Part shown: positions 1-13,200 of the stretch, piece by piece
How the letters are laid out: each line of letters starts with the position of its first letter
Position numbering within the stretch: position 1 is the first letter of the stretch
From: Rhabdophis nuchalis
Taxonomy: Eukaryota > Chordata > Lepidosauria > Squamata > Natricidae
Direction: 5' to 3'
Assembly: GCA_039707465.1 (NCBI GenBank)
Contig: CM077652.1
Coordinates: 37,178,618 to 37,242,617, forward strand
Length of the DNA stretch: 64,000 nucleotides
Notes under the pieces: model-generated
Told to the model about the DNA's origin: nothing
What the model saw: the letters and a program-made list of their open reading frames with translations, nothing else
Databases searched by the model: none
Program-made: the position numbers and the translations under genes

Positions 1-845
1 GGTTAACTTTAAGGGTGCTTCCACCATTCAGTTTTATCTTGCTTTGGCTATATTCTTTACTAATCACATTTTTAACTTGTCCATACTTGATGTTATCCGA
101 CTGTAAAATGCCCAGATACTTGTAGGTTCCGTTCTGGTGGATTGGACATTTCAATCCATTAGTGTTTGTGACTTTACTCCAGTTTATTGTTATTGTGGCA
201 CATTTCTTAGACCAAATTCCATTGCTACACCTGTGCTAAAAGTTCTTGCAGTATTATTATATTATATATTATAATATGTAATATTGTATTGCTATAGTCT
301 GGCACCCAGTCAGCCAATGTTTAGACTGGATTCGGGATCTTTATCTACCTGTCAAGGCCTTCCCAAGGCCCTGGAACAGGCAGGTGTTGTCTGATGGTGT
401 ATTGTCACAGGATGTAAGTGTTCTTAGTGAAAGTGTAAGCTACCTTTTGCAGTCGACGGATGGTGCTTTTGTCAGTGCCAATCATTTTCAAGTGGTGCTC
501 CAGATGTTTTGGGATTGCACCCAAGACCAGAACACTTTAGCTTCTCCATTTTCTATTACTTTGTCTCTGTGATGGTCCTGCTAGCTCTGGCTGGCAAGAA
601 AATGGCATTTCTTTTTTTTTCTTTTGAAAAAACCTTCCAGAAGGAAGCTTTTTATTAAAGACAACAAGTTCCTCTTTAACAAAATCATCCATCCAAACTA
701 GGAAAACCAATTCTCTTTTACAGCAAAAATCATAACCACAATGATTATGAAGAGTATCAGACAAAAACAATGCCAAAACGTCATTTGTTGCCATTGGTAT
801 GGTCTGGATTATCAATTATAAGTGACTGCTTCCCTCCTTTTTCTT
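1..845. other. Unassigned AT-rich sequence
   Basis: Degenerate, AT-rich DNA. No reading frame longer than about 90 codons and no family I can name. It may be repeat-derived. It should lie in an upstream ARHGAP17 intron. Confidence 0.4.
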
Positions 846-1414
846 TTTTCTTTTTTTAAACTTTTTATTTTGTTTATGCAAACTTCACATCTTTACAACA
901 CATTATATTTCTTTTACATATCTATTGTTATTCTTTTATCTGTACATATAAGTCTTGTATAACTATAATTTTATATATGTGTGCATTTATATTATTTCAT
1001 ACATCTTTTTTCTTCATTCTATATATTCTATTCTATGTATAACATTATTTATTTATTTTATTTACTTTATTACATTTGAGTCATTTTGTATCCATTTCCT
1101 ATTATTTATTTGCTACAGTCTCATATTTCTATCTTTTAATCATTTTCCGATTTTGTAGTTGTTTTTTTAATTTGTTGATCTTTCTTTCTTTTTTGCTTTC
1201 CTGCTTCCCCCCCCCCCCCCTTTCCTCTAGCCAATTATACCATAAATCCCATACGGAGGAGTATTCAGATTCTTCTTTCTCTTTTAATTCTGTCGTGAGC
1301 CTATGCATCTCTGCATATTCCAATATTTTTTTTATTACATTTTCTTCTGTTCGTGTGTAATTATTTTTCCAGTTTTGTGCGAATGTAATTCTCGCTGCCG
1401 TGATTATGTGTAGA

Positions 1415-1480
<66 letters not shown>

Positions 1481-1552
1481 TAAGAATTAAGAATCTAATA
1501 TTTTTTTTCACAATTTCCTTTTATAATTCCTAACAGAAATAATTCCAGTTTT

Positions 1553-3692
1553 AATAATAATAATAATAATAATTTAATTTATATCCCGCTCTCTCTCCCC
1601 GAGGGGACTCGAGGCGGGGCACAGGCAATTAAAAATACAAATAAACACAGACAAGTACAAAATACAGAATTAAAAATAAATTAAATAAATCCTGCGCTAA
1701 AACCTATAAACTAAAAATTACCCCTAAAAAACCCTAACCTAAAAAGAGACTACCCAAGGCCGGCCAGACGAAAAAAGTGAGTCTTTAATTTTAAGCGGAA
1801 GGAGCGGAGGTCCGTAGTTGTCCTGATATCGGGGGGAAGGTCATTCCAGAGGGCTGGGCCCGCCACAGAGAAGGCCCTTCCCCTGGGCGTCGCCCGCTGA
1901 CAAAGTCTAGTGGACGGCACCCGGAGAAGTCCCTCTCTGTGGGAGCGAATCGGCCGTGAGGATGTATGGGGCAGGATCCGATCCCGCAGGTAGCTAGGTC
2001 CCGAGCCATGGAGCGCTTTGAAGATGGTAATTAACACCTTGAAGCGCACCCGGAAGACGACAGGTAGCCAGTGCAGCTCGCGCAAGAGCGGTGTTACATG
2101 GGCAAACCTAGAGGTGCCCATAATTGCTCGCGCGGCTGCATTCTGGACCAACTGAAGCCTCCGGGTACACCTCAAGGGGAGCCCCATGTAGAGAGAGTTG
2201 CAATAATCCAGTCGGGATGTCACGAGAGCATGAGTGACTGTGCGAAGGGCGTCCCGATCCAATAGGGGGCGCAACTGGCGTACCAGGCGAACCTGGTAAA
2301 ACGCCCTCCTGGCCACGGCTGTCACTTGATCTTCCATGGACAGCCGGGTATCCAGGAGGACACCCAAGTTGCGCGCCCCATCCACAGGGGCAAGATGTTC
2401 GCCCCCTATGGCCAGCGTTGGAGAGAGCTGGTTGAACCGGGCAGCCGGAAACCACAGCCACTCGGTCTTGGTCGGGTTGAGCCTAAGTCCGTTACTTCCC
2501 ATCCAGATCCGCACGGCTTCCAAGCACTGGCACATCACCGCTACGGCATCGTTGGGGTGGTTTGGGGTAGATATGTACAGCTGGGTGTCATCAGCGTACA
2601 GGTGGTACTCTACCCCAAAACCACGGATGATCTCGCCCAGCGGCTTCATGTATGCGTTAAACAGGAGAGGCGAGAGGACCGACCCCTGAGGCACCCCGCA
2701 TGTGAGGGGTCTCGGGGTCGACCTCTGCTCTCCTGCACGCACAAATTGCGATCGGCCAGAGAGGTAGGAGGAGAACCACCGTAAAATGGTGCCTCCCACC
2801 CCCAACCCCCCCAGCCGATGCAATAGGATACCATGGTCGATGGTATCGAAAGCCGCCGAGAGGTCTAATAGGACCAGGATGGAGGAACATCCCCCATCTC
2901 TGGCCCTCCAGAGATCATCTACCAACGCGACCAATGCCGTCTCGGTGCTATGCCCGGGCCGAAAGCCGGACTGGCGCGGATCTAGATAGTCAACTTCCTC
3001 CAGGTGACGGGGAAACTGTTGTGCCACCACACTCTCAACAACCTTCGCCAAGAAGGGAAGGTTGGAGACTGGACGGTAGTTGTTCAAAAGAGCTGGGTCC
3101 AAAGAGGGCTTCTTGAGGAGGGGCCTCACCATGGCCTCTTTTAGGGAGGCAGGCAAGGAACCCTCACTCAAGGATGCGTTGACAACCTCTTGGAGCCAGC
3201 CTCGTGTCACCTCCCAGGATGCCAGTACAAGCCAGGAGGGGCACGGGTCCAATAAACATGTGGTGGCTCGCAGTCGCCCACGTAGCCTGTCCATATCCTC
3301 GGAAGTAACGGAGTCAAACTCCTCCCAAACAAGATCTCTCTCGTGGCATCCCACTGGGTCATGAATGGGGGTCAGCTCACTCTGTATCTGGGCGGTTTTC
3401 TCCTGCAGAAAAATCACAAATTCCTCTGCTCTACCCTGTAGCGGGGCTTCCCGTTCCCTCTGTTGAAGGAGGTCGCGGGTCACCCTAAACAGGGCGGCAG
3501 GGCGGTTTTCTGCGGATGCTATGAGAGTGGCACAATGATGACGTTTGGCCACTCTCAGCGCCACAATGTAAGTCCGTAAATGGGCTCTTACCTGTGTCCG
3601 GTCAGATTCAGAGCGGCTAGCCCTCCATCTTCTCTCTAGGCATCTCTTGCGGCGTTTCATCACCCGCAGCTCCACAGTGAACCAAGGAGCCA
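1553..3692 (-). mobile_element. 5'-truncated L2-type LINE (copy A)
   Basis: This is a minus-strand non-LTR retrotransposon of the L2/CR1 superfamily, 5'-truncated in ORF2 just upstream of the RT. It is over 95% similar by eye to the copies at 33236, 55800 and 60950. Its 3' end borders AAT repeats (1553-1574; another run at 1416-1475). Confidence 0.88.
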
Positions 3693-3693
3693 A
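1750..3693 (-). CDS. L2-type LINE ORF2 fragment, reverse transcriptase, open
   Basis: A 647-codon open frame covers the linker, reverse transcriptase and C-terminal region. It contains [57 protein letters not shown] and the catalytic [10 protein letters not shown] box. The apparent ATG lies in the middle of the parental ORF because the copy is 5'-truncated, so the endonuclease is missing. The RT has no internal stop, which suggests recent insertion. It is a retrotransposon gene, not a host gene. Confidence 0.85.
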   Translation of the reverse strand: MAPWFTVELRVMKRRKRCLERRWRASRSESDRTQVRAHLRTYIVALRVAKRHHCATLIASAENRPAALFRVTRDLLQQREREAPLQGRAEEFVIFLQEKTAQIQSELTPIHDPVGCHERDLVWEEFDSVTSEDMDRLRGRLRATTCLLDPCPSWLVLASWEVTRGWLQEVVNASLSEGSLPASLKEAMVRPLLKKPSLDPALLNNYRPVSNLPFLAKVVESVVAQQFPRHLEEVDYLDPRQSGFRPGHSTETALVALVDDLWRARDGGCSSILVLLDLSAAFDTIDHGILLHRLGGLGVGGTILRWFSSYLSGRSQFVRAGEQRSTPRPLTCGVPQGSVLSPLLFNAYMKPLGEIIRGFGVEYHLYADDTQLYISTPNHPNDAVAVMCQCLEAVRIWMGSNGLRLNPTKTEWLWFPAARFNQLSPTLAIGGEHLAPVDGARNLGVLLDTRLSMEDQVTAVARRAFYQVRLVRQLRPLLDRDALRTVTHALVTSRLDYCNSLYMGLPLRCTRRLQLVQNAAARAIMGTSRFAHVTPLLRELHWLPVVFRVRFKVLITIFKALHGSGPSYLRDRILPHTSSRPIRSHREGLLRVPSTRLCQRATPRGRAFSVAGPALWNDLPPDIRTTTDLRSFRLKLKTHFFRLAGLG

Positions 3694-4416
3694 TTAGTCC
3701 AATTTGCTGTGTCGTAATCTCCTCCAGCTAATCTTTTATTTTTTTTCCAATATTTTTTTTGCCGATGCGCACGTCCACCACACATGGTGGCATGTTCAGT
3801 GTTGTTGTTTGCATTTCCAAAAGATAGGTGAGCACTCCGGGAACATTTTTGCAATTCTCGCTGGTGGGAGAAGCCATCTGTAGAACATCTTGTACATGTT
3901 CTCTCTATATGCCTTTGCCATAGTTAATTTGTAATTTATTTCTCAATTTTTTCCCATTCCGCCAATTCTATGGTATACCCAAAATTTGTTGCTCATATTA
4001 TCATCGTTTCTTTCACAGTTTCTTCTTCCTTTTTAAATTTTAATAAATATATTTTTTAAATCAATTTTTCTTCGGTTCCCTGTAGAATTTTATCCAGTTC
4101 TTGTGGCTCCTTATAAAATCCATCCCTTTCTCTGTCTTTTTTATACCTTGCCTGTGTTTGTAAATACGGCCACCGGCCTACGTCCATTCCCTCGTCTTTC
4201 CATTCTTGCCTTCTTTTGAGTCTTTCTTGGTGATCTAATATGTCTTCATAATGGCATTTCTTGCAGATCTCCCAATGCCCCTCTCTGTTGTCATGCTCTT
4301 CTTTGTAGTCAGTCTGTGTGGTCTTCTTGTTGCAGCTAACTAAGTAGACCACTTCCAATTCTTTGTAGAAGCAGCCTTTGCTGACTGTTGCTGTCTTCTG
4401 GTTTTGTATGTATTTG

Positions 4417-6405
4417 GTTTTTTTTTTTATTGAAAAAGTTTTATTGAGTTTTACAAATTTTTATAACAAAAAGGGTAGGGTAAGGTGAGTTAAAAAGATA
4501 TTTTGAGAACTTTCACGTCGAGAACGTTGGCCCCTCCCGGGCTTCTTAACAAGACATTGGTAATACATCTTTCAATAGTACAACAAGGTGAAAATAAATG
4601 CATACATTAAATTCTAAATTCTATACTGGCAGTCGTATACAAACATCCAGATAAAAAATTATACTGTATTAATAAAAATAAAGATAAAAGTCATTTTTTA
4701 GATCTAAGTCTCTTAGCAATTGTGTCTTCTTGTTCTCCCTCCTGGCCCCCAGCGGGTAGAGCCGCGGCCCCCTCCGTCCCCCCTGAATCTTCCCCCAGGA
4801 TAGAGGAATGTTTTTTAAGAAAGGCTTCCGCCTCAGCAACTGTTTTAATCCTAACTCTTCCTCCTTCCCAGAACACCAGCATCCCTTCTGGCATCGCCCA
4901 CTTAAACCAAGTCCCGTGGTTAAACAATCTTTTAGATAAGAAGGAATATTTCCTCCTCACCTCTCTAATTTTTTTTGGGATCTGCTTCAAGATAGCGATT
5001 TGCTTTTGTTGGTAAATTAACGGACCCTCCCTCTGCGCCTTCAAGATTCCGTCCCTCGTCGACCTTCTAACAAATTTAATATGTATCTCTCTGGGTACTT
5101 CATTCATCCTGGCATATGCTGAATTTATTCTGTAGACTAGGTCAATGTCCCCCCTGATCTCCTCTTTGGGTTTATGTAAATAGTCTGATAAAATTGTACT
5201 CATGAGATCAGGAAGGCATTCACCAGATTCCTCAGAAATATTCTGAAATCTTAAAAAATATGACATCCTCTCAAAATCCATCCTAGACACATGACCAGAC
5301 AAATCTCCAATTTCCGTATTAATATTTTTAAGATCTCCCTTTGCCCCAGCCAGCCCCACCTCCAACTCCTCGGTCTTCTGTGTGTTCTCCATCAATTTTT
5401 TCTGTGTCTCCAAAAGTTCAAGCTTAGTGCTAGTGTGATCTTTTCTAAATTCTCTGATTTCCAGCACCAAGGAGTTTAACACTATTTCCATAGCTGTCAT
5501 TCTCTCTTCCAATCCTAGCTTTCCTGGTTGTTTTTTTGAAGCCATGGTGAGCTGTTTAAGTCAGTGCCACTAAGATGGCGTTTTTTGGGTGCGGCCGCTG
5601 GAGCAAATCCCGGGAAAAAGTTCAGAAAAGTTGTAAAAAAGTGATCCTGTCCAGAGAGCAAAACACTTTCTACTATCAATTATTAAGACAAAGAAGGCAC
5701 TCCAGGGAGGAATCAATTAATCCAGAAAATCATCCGTTGATAGAGGGAGGCAGTCCATATCACAAAGGAGTGTTGGAAATTTTCCATAAAGAAATAAACA
5801 TTCAGGAACAAAGGGCAGCCATCTTCCGCCACCCACTCTGGCAGCCAGCCGGAGAAAATAGCAAAGAAAAATGTTTCAGTAAAGCCAGGCTTAGATACAT
5901 TGTATGAAAGCGGTTGATTTTCACTTGTTCCGCAAAAGTCCGGATGCGAAATATCCGCTCCCTGCATTCCAGGAGCCATTTCTGCGCGCCGCTGTTGTAA
6001 ATCCGAGGGGGGGGTTAGCAAACAAACACCCCCCTCCACGTTTCTCTCATCCAAAGCCGCCAGCAATAAAGTTAAAGACACTTACTCTCCACCTCGCAGC
6101 TCAAGCCCCGGCAAAGCCATCCGACCCGAGCGCTCCGTTCTCTCCGAATTCATTGTTCGTTACCGTCCTCCGTTGGCGAAGGGAACCAAGCCCCCCCCCC
6201 CCCCCCGCAGCATGTCTCCTTCCACCTAGACCGAAGGCAAGGACTGTTCCCCGGCCGCCGCCAGGCTGAACCAGTCCAGGCAAGCCAGTCCTACGGAGGG
6301 ACCCCAAAAAGAAGGGGTACCCCGCCCTGTTTGGGGCAGAAAAAAGAACAAAACGGCGGACAAACCCCAAGGTTCGTCCGTCACCGCCAGAAGCCGGAAC
6401 AGGAA
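4417..6405 (-). mobile_element. ORF1-only L1-like (HAL1-type) element, full length, copy 1
   Basis: This 1989-bp element is flanked by a perfect 16-bp target-site duplication (GTTTTGTATGTATTTG at 4401-4416 and 6406-6421). On the minus strand it consists of a GC-rich 5'UTR (6405-5546), one ORF (5545-4691) and a ~270-bp 3'UTR with AATAAA and a poly-A tail. There is no ORF2 sequence between ORF1 and the 3'UTR. It is inserted in the L1-like relic. Confidence 0.88.
4691..5545 (-). CDS. L1-like ORF1 protein (RNA-binding), copy 1
   Basis: The 284-residue protein has the architecture of L1 ORF1p. An N-terminal coiled coil (residues ~10-95) has heptad-like runs such as LELLETQKKLMENTQKTEEL. An RRM-like segment contains YFLRFQNISE and DIDLVYRINSAYA, and a C-terminal domain has REIHIKFVRRSTRDGILKAQ and RKYSFLSKRLFNHG. 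A basic AKRLRSKK tail ends the protein. From family knowledge, ORF1p trimers bind L1 RNA and act as nucleic-acid chaperones in the RNP. The frame is fully open. It aligns throughout with the ORF at 52147-52995. Confidence 0.85.
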   Translation of the reverse strand: MASKKQPGKLGLEERMTAMEIVLNSLVLEIREFRKDHTSTKLELLETQKKLMENTQKTEELEVGLAGAKGDLKNINTEIGDLSGHVSRMDFERMSYFLRFQNISEESGECLPDLMSTILSDYLHKPKEEIRGDIDLVYRINSAYARMNEVPREIHIKFVRRSTRDGILKAQREGPLIYQQKQIAILKQIPKKIREVRRKYSFLSKRLFNHGTWFKWAMPEGMLVFWEGGRVRIKTVAEAEAFLKKHSSILGEDSGGTEGAAALPAGGQEGEQEDTIAKRLRSKK

Positions 6406-6644
6406 GTTTTGTATGTATTTGTTGATAAGGTTCAGCCTTGTGCAGCTGGAATTAGCCCTTCTGTCTCTTTCTTCAGTTTCCCTGCTCTTTCCTGCCCATT
6501 GCCAGTTCTTGCTTTTGCCTGCTTTTTTATGCCCCGGCCATGTAATACTTTGCCTCTCTTTCCTTCTCGTTTGCTCTTTCTTTTGGGCCAGGTTGGTCTC
6601 TCCAGTACTCAGAAAGCCTTCATGGCATAGTAGCTTCACTACAT

Positions 6645-6668
6645 CTTCCTCCTCCTCCTCCTCCTCTT
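6645..6668. repeat. CCT microsatellite
   Basis: A short run of CCT units lies between the L1-like relic and the hAT-type element. Confidence 0.8.
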
Positions 6669-6753
6669 CTATTCACAACAGTATGAAGTCCCAGCTGCCA
6701 GTTCTCCAGCTGTTGGTCTTCATCTGCATCAAGTTCCCTCCAATAACCTAGGA

Positions 6754-7805
<1,052 letters not shown>

Positions 7806-7856
7806 ACCTAGGATGTCGTAACATGTCAATGTAGTATATTATTATTATTATTATAG

Positions 7857-8190
7857 TATACATATAGTCCTTGACAACACTTCATTTAGTGACCGTTCAA
7901 AGTTACAACAGCACTGAAAAAAGTGAGTTATGACTGTTGCAGCATCCCCATGGTCACATGATTAAAATTCAGCCACTTGGTAATTGACTCATATTTATGA
8001 TGATTGCAATGTCCAGGGGTGTGTGGGTGTCATGCGATCCCCTTTTGCGACTGTCTGTCCAGTGATTCACTGAACAACTCTGGCAGGAATGGTCGTAAAA
8101 TGGGGCAAAATTCACTTAACAACTATCTTGCTTAGCCACAGAAATTTTGGGCTCAATTGTGGTCGTAAGTCAACAACTGCCAATATTGGC
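7857..8190. mobile_element. MITE-like repeat with inverted ends, TAGTCCTTGAC family
   Basis: The sequence begins near ATAGTCCTTGACAACAC and ends with GTCGTAAGTCAACAACTGCC. The ends are roughly inverted, and the body has GTGACCGTTCAAAG and AGTGAGTTATGACTG-type segments shared with the copy at 10648-11023. I recognise it as a common squamate repeat with no coding capacity but cannot name the family. Confidence 0.6.
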
Positions 8191-8877
8191 TTTGCATATT
8201 ATTACAGCCTGCTCTTTCAACATACTTTGTTCAACGCATGGTGGCCAACCTACTTAATCCTCCTGCTCCTGTTTTTCTCCCAGCTGAGATAGTCACCCAG
8301 CTGGCTTTCATGCCTGAGGAAGGCCTGGACCTCACTTCCTCCTGGCTTCACCAAAGTGGCTCTCACTCAATCCTTTAAAGTTCTAAATAAAAATGTGAGT
8401 GTCAACTCTCAAAACATCACCATGACTCTTATCGAGTTGCCATAGAGAAATGAGGATTCCAGATGGGAATTCCAAGCTGGCCTGTGAATGCGCATGTATA
8501 GATTCAATTACGCTGCTAATTGGCTAACGTGATTTATTACCAGGCAGAGGGGAGGGGGCATAGGGGGTAAAGTGCAGACACCATTAAATGATTTTTCAGT
8601 TTTAGCTGCACACAAGTAACGCCAGAATGTTGATCCTAATAAATAATTGGATTTCTTTTGAATTTTGTCTCGAGGCTTGTAAATTTGTTAGGTTTTCTTC
8701 TGGGATCTTCACAGAGAGCATGTGATTGTGTATGAAACACAGCTCACCCTCCAAGCATGGTACATAGGATTGAGGAAGGAGTATTCTGTAACTGCATAGG
8801 CTTAGGTATCCTCAACTGACAATTGTTCATTTAGCGACATGCCTTGCTTTATCCTGTCCTGTTTCCTCTCCGGCCAG
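8191..8877. other. ARHGAP17 intron, nothing recognised
   Basis: Intronic DNA before the first in-window exon. I see only the branch/pyrimidine region near 8845-8875. Confidence 0.5.
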
Positions 8878-8982
8878 ATCGAGCGGCGCCTTGACAACGT
8901 GAGGTCCGTTTGCCACAATTCCTATAAGCGGCTCGTGTTGTGTTTGCAAGGACAGTATGGAACTGAGGCTGAAAAGAGACAC
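8878..8982 (+). CDS. ARHGAP17: ARHGAP17 exon, start of BAR domain (first in window)
   Basis: The exon is 105 nt, enters in phase 0, follows a CCAG acceptor and ends at a GTGAGT donor. It begins [20 protein letters not shown], the first helix region of the BAR domain. By homology to the human protein it is coding exon 3. Confidence 0.95.
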
Positions 8983-10199
8983 GTGAGTAGCCCTTGCCTG
9001 TAGATTTCCCCCTTCAAGCCCCTTCCTGTGCATCCGTGCTTCCTTGCTTCCCGCTGGTTAGCAATAGCACTTAGACTTATATACCGCTTCACAGTGTTTT
9101 ACAGCCCTCTCTAAGCGGTTTACAGAGTCAGCATCTTTGCCCCCAACAATCTGGGTCCTCATTTTACCCACCTCGGAAGGAGGGAAGGCTGAGTCAACCT
9201 TGAGCCTGGTGAGATTCAAACTGCCAAACTGCAGCTAGCAGTCAGCTGAAGTAGCCTGCAGGACTGCACTCTTAACTACTGCGCTACCTGGGCTCAATGG
9301 ACAGGATGGCGAGACTGTCCTCGGTGTTCTTTTTTTTAAGTTTACCTACTTCTTTGTATTGCTCTAACATGCAAGAAAGAAGAAGAAGAAGCCATCCCGA
9401 AATACGAAGCCAAAAGTAACGAATAGAGAAAGAAACCCCCGCAAAGAGAGCTTCCGCCATTTCCCAGGTGCTTTGCATGGGCTCCCAGCTTCATGCGAGG
9501 TGAGCCCTACAGGCACTCGCCCAGCCCAGCCTCTCCTCCGCAGAGCGGCTTCCTTCTCACCAGAGAGCAGCTCTGGCCCCTCCTTTCCGATTCACAGGGC
9601 AGCTTCGGCCTGCTTCCATTGGCAGGGCAGCCCAGGGCTTCGCCAGGAGAGACCTGCCGAGCGTCTCCTTTACACACACACCCCATTGACCAACCTTTCT
9701 CAGGCTGACCATTTCCCAACGCCTCTGTCCAGCCATCAGAGCTGAGCTTTCCTTCCTCCTTCCTGCGATTGTCCCCCGATTTCTCCCTCGGGTCCTGCAG
9801 GTGGGCTGGCGGAGGCCACGTTTCGCCCTGAGTGTTAGGAGGTTCGGAAGAGTTACCTTGCTAGGAGCTGCCTTTCTTTTCCTTTGCAGAAGAAGCTTCC
9901 CCTCACGACATTCGCACAGAACATGCAGGAAGGCGCCCAGCAGCTCAGCGAGGAAACGCTTCTGGGGTAAGAGGCACTTTCTGTATCTGCCCATCGCTCC
10001 TGGCCTCTTCGCACATGGAGACGGTGCCGCCTCTGAGGGCCAGGCTCCCTTTCCCCTTTCGGCCCTGCACGCTCACTAAACACAAGCGCTGAGGAATCCA
10101 TCCTCTGGTCATGGATTCTTAGAGGAAGAAGCTGTTTCCACGTAGCAATAAGGGCAAGTGGCTCAAAGCTTTGCATGCCCCAAAGACAAGGTGCCTCTA

Positions 10200-10236
<37 letters not shown>

Positions 10237-13200
10237 AATGCCTCTCGGCCGTCTTTCACTTTAAGAGGTCCTCTGAGGCCCTTTAGATGCCCCAGCAACA
10301 AAGACTGGATGAAAAGGGGGGGGCAGGGGCTGGCTTACAGGTGGACCTTTCCTCAAGAAATTGGACTGGTGCTCATTGACTCCCATTGTGGGCCTGCTGT
10401 GAATAAAAGCCATTCTGTTCGTTTGGGATTGAAGTTGCCGATTATTTACACAGTTTTCCTCCGTTTCTTATTGGTGGCTGCTGTTATATTTATTGTTTCA
10501 ATGTCTTCAATTGTAATTCAACTGTAATTGTGTCGTGGAAGTTCAGCCCAGCCGGAAAAACAGCTCAGCAGTCGTAAGTCAGCAGCCCTGAATGCCTAAG
10601 AGGTCTTTCTCTTGGCTAAAGAACAGCCTGGTTTTCTCTTGTCCCTGTACAGGGAGTCCTCAACTTAAAACCACAGTTGAGCCCAGAATTTATGTTGCTA
10701 AGCAAGACAGTTGTTAAGTGAGTTTTGCCCCATTTTACAATGTTTCTTCCCACAGTTGTTAAGTAAATCACTGCAGTTGTTAAGTTAGTAACACGGTTAT
10801 TAAGTGAATCTGGCTTCCCCATTGACTTTGCTTGTCAGGAGGTCACATTACAACCGTCATAAATACAAGCCAGTTCCAAGCATTTAAATTTTGATCCTGT
10901 GGCCAAGGGGATGCTACAGCGGTTATAAGCATAACAATGGTCATAAGTCACTTTTGTCAGTGCCTTTGCAACTTCGGTCCCTCAATGAACTGTTGGAAGT
11001 CGAAAACTGCCTATATAGGCAGCAGACCATGTTTTTTGCACACTTTGGAAACCCAAAGGGGCAAAAACCGCTTCACCTCTTGTGCCTCTGCAGCCCTTCC
11101 CGTGTGGTGATTCCAGTTGGGGGGAAGAGAGCTTGCTTAGCAGAGTCTGGGTGGTCCCTGTAACCCTTCCTTAGACTCTCCTTTTCCCACAGGCACCTGT
11201 GAGAATAAAGGCTCTCACCTTCCGGAGCTTCTTGAGAAATGGCTGGAGAATTGCAACAAGTTCACGTGCTTTGTTTTGCTGGGGGAATGGCTCCTTCCAC
11301 TCCTTTGGGCAAACCGAATGAAGCCAATGACGGTTTCCTTCGTTTGTAGGAAAATGCTGGAGGCTTGTGGAGAAGCGGAGAATAAGCTTGCAATGGAGCT
11401 CTCTCAGCACGAGATGCAGGTTGAAAAGGATGTTTTGGAACCACTGAATCAACTCAGCGAGGTAAGCGGCTCCAGCTGTGACCGTCGGTCCTGTCCCAGG
11501 CAGACCCGCTTTCTTACCCGGAAGAAGAATCAAAGCAGCAACACATTGGGGGAGGGGAGGACTGTTGGATAAATATCATGGTTGTATAGTGTCAAATGTG
11601 GGTTTCCTGTTGTCTCTTCTTGCAGATGGAAATCCCCAATATTCAGAAACAGAGGAAGCAGCTTGCTAAGCTGGTCCTAGACTGGGATTCTGCAAGAGCT
11701 CGGTAAAGTACAACTCTCCTTCCTTTTCGTGCTCAGGAAGTCTCAGTCCCCCTTCCTTGCAAGCCCATCTGCCTTCAGGGTTGACCCGAGGAGTCCTTGA
11801 TATTACCTGAGCTTGGCTGGTTTTGTTGCAGATGTTTCATTACCAGGGTGGATTTGGTTTAAATCAAGTCGATTGAGATCACAATTGAAATCCTGATTTT
11901 GATCACTAGTAAAAAGGCTTGATTTAAATCAACTCGATTTATCCACCCTGTTCATTACCTAAACTGGGTAATATCAACATGGCACCTAATATGGTTAATG
12001 AAACATTGGAAAGAGAGAAAACAACCAAGCCCAGCGAACGCCAAGGACCCCCTCATTTCATCCATGAGCTACAAATGTTCTCATTTATCGGTACATTTAT
12101 CAGGCCACATCCAGCCTTCCCGAGTTTGTCATCCACTCGGTACCTTAGGAAGGGAGAGTCTCCTCACTCAGCTCAGCTGCCCTGGAGATTGTCAGCTCCC
12201 ATCCAAAGGCATGCTTGCTCAATGAGTAAAAGAAGGTGTGCCAGTGGGATGGATTTGTTGTTCACTAGGACAACCTCCCATAATGTGGTGATCTGTCAGA
12301 GAAGACGGCTTTCTGCTCAAGTAGCTAAGTGGGCTCCCAACTGAATTCCAGTTCCCACAAGCCCTCACCCATCAGCCACACCCTTTCTGTGCCAGAACGC
12401 AATAGAATGGACCCTCTACTTTCAGTAAAGTTGTCGTGCTTTGAGTAGGAGCCCATGGGCATCACGGAGAGTGTGCCTTCTAGGTCCCATCTCTATTTGG
12501 CATGCAGTTGGCGTGACATGTTTACTTAGTTGGAGTTAGAGACCAGACATCTTCCCCATAAGTTCTGTCTCGAGGATATAATCAGCTCATGGGCTCTATT
12601 TCTTCACTTCCTGCTTGCCTCTCATAAGCACTTTCATTTGAAGATCTTGTTCTGCAAAAGATGCCTCTTCATGGAGAACAAAGATTCACTACGGAAGAGC
12701 AGGACTTGGGCAGGGCGCTTAGGAAGACCATTGATCCTTCATAGTTGTTTTCTCCTCTGGAATTCTTTTTGGACAGGTGGAACCAGGCCCACAAAACCTC
12801 AGCTACTAACTTCCAGGGGCTCCCGTCTAAGATAGATTCCCTCAAGGAGGAGATGGATGAAGCTGGAAATAAAGTAGAGCAATGCAAGGTATGTTCTTAA
12901 GTGAATTCGTGCTGCAATCTCTGATGGAGAATTGATGGATGCTTGGAGAAGTTTTACATTTCCCTGCCTAGTAACATGGAGATTCTCAATCATCCAGGTC
13001 ATGGTTGTCCCAAAAGTGCTTTTCTCCAAAAAGCAGCTGGACAATCTTGAGGTTTTTTTTCTTTTGAAAACGTTGCAAAGGAACTGAAACTTAGAAATGA
13101 AGAAGTTTCTTGGAAATATTTTCAAAGGAAAAAACCCCCAAGAAAGTCCAGTTTCCTTTGGGGAAAAGCACTTTTGGGACTCCCTAGTAAAAACACCCAG

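Larger units (their letters stand above)
846..6640 (-). mobile_element. L1-like LINE, ORF2 3' half, split by two nested insertions
   Basis: Three minus-strand pieces form one L1-like element: about 6640-6422, 4400-3695 and 1415-846. The middle piece translates as ELDKILQGTEEKLI and a WWTC-like CVVDVRIGKKYWKKNKR region. The lower piece has ITFAQNWKN-type and ILEYAEMHRLTTELKEKEE segments typical of the L1 ORF2 C-terminus. An A-rich tail preceded by AATAAA lies near 846-890. The frame is broken. The gaps are filled by an ORF1-only element (4417-6405) and an L2 copy (1553-3692). The exact upper boundary is uncertain. Confidence 0.7.

Noticed and set aside
384..572. Possible missing upstream ARHGAP17 exon (VLSES and LLQ resemble part of the N-terminus)
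   Set aside because: The similarity is short, no acceptor/donor pair in the right phase was found, and other known residues are absent.
1750..3693. 647-codon RT frame as a domesticated host gene
   Set aside because: Near-identical truncated copies elsewhere in the window show it is a young L2 insertion; there is no splice context.
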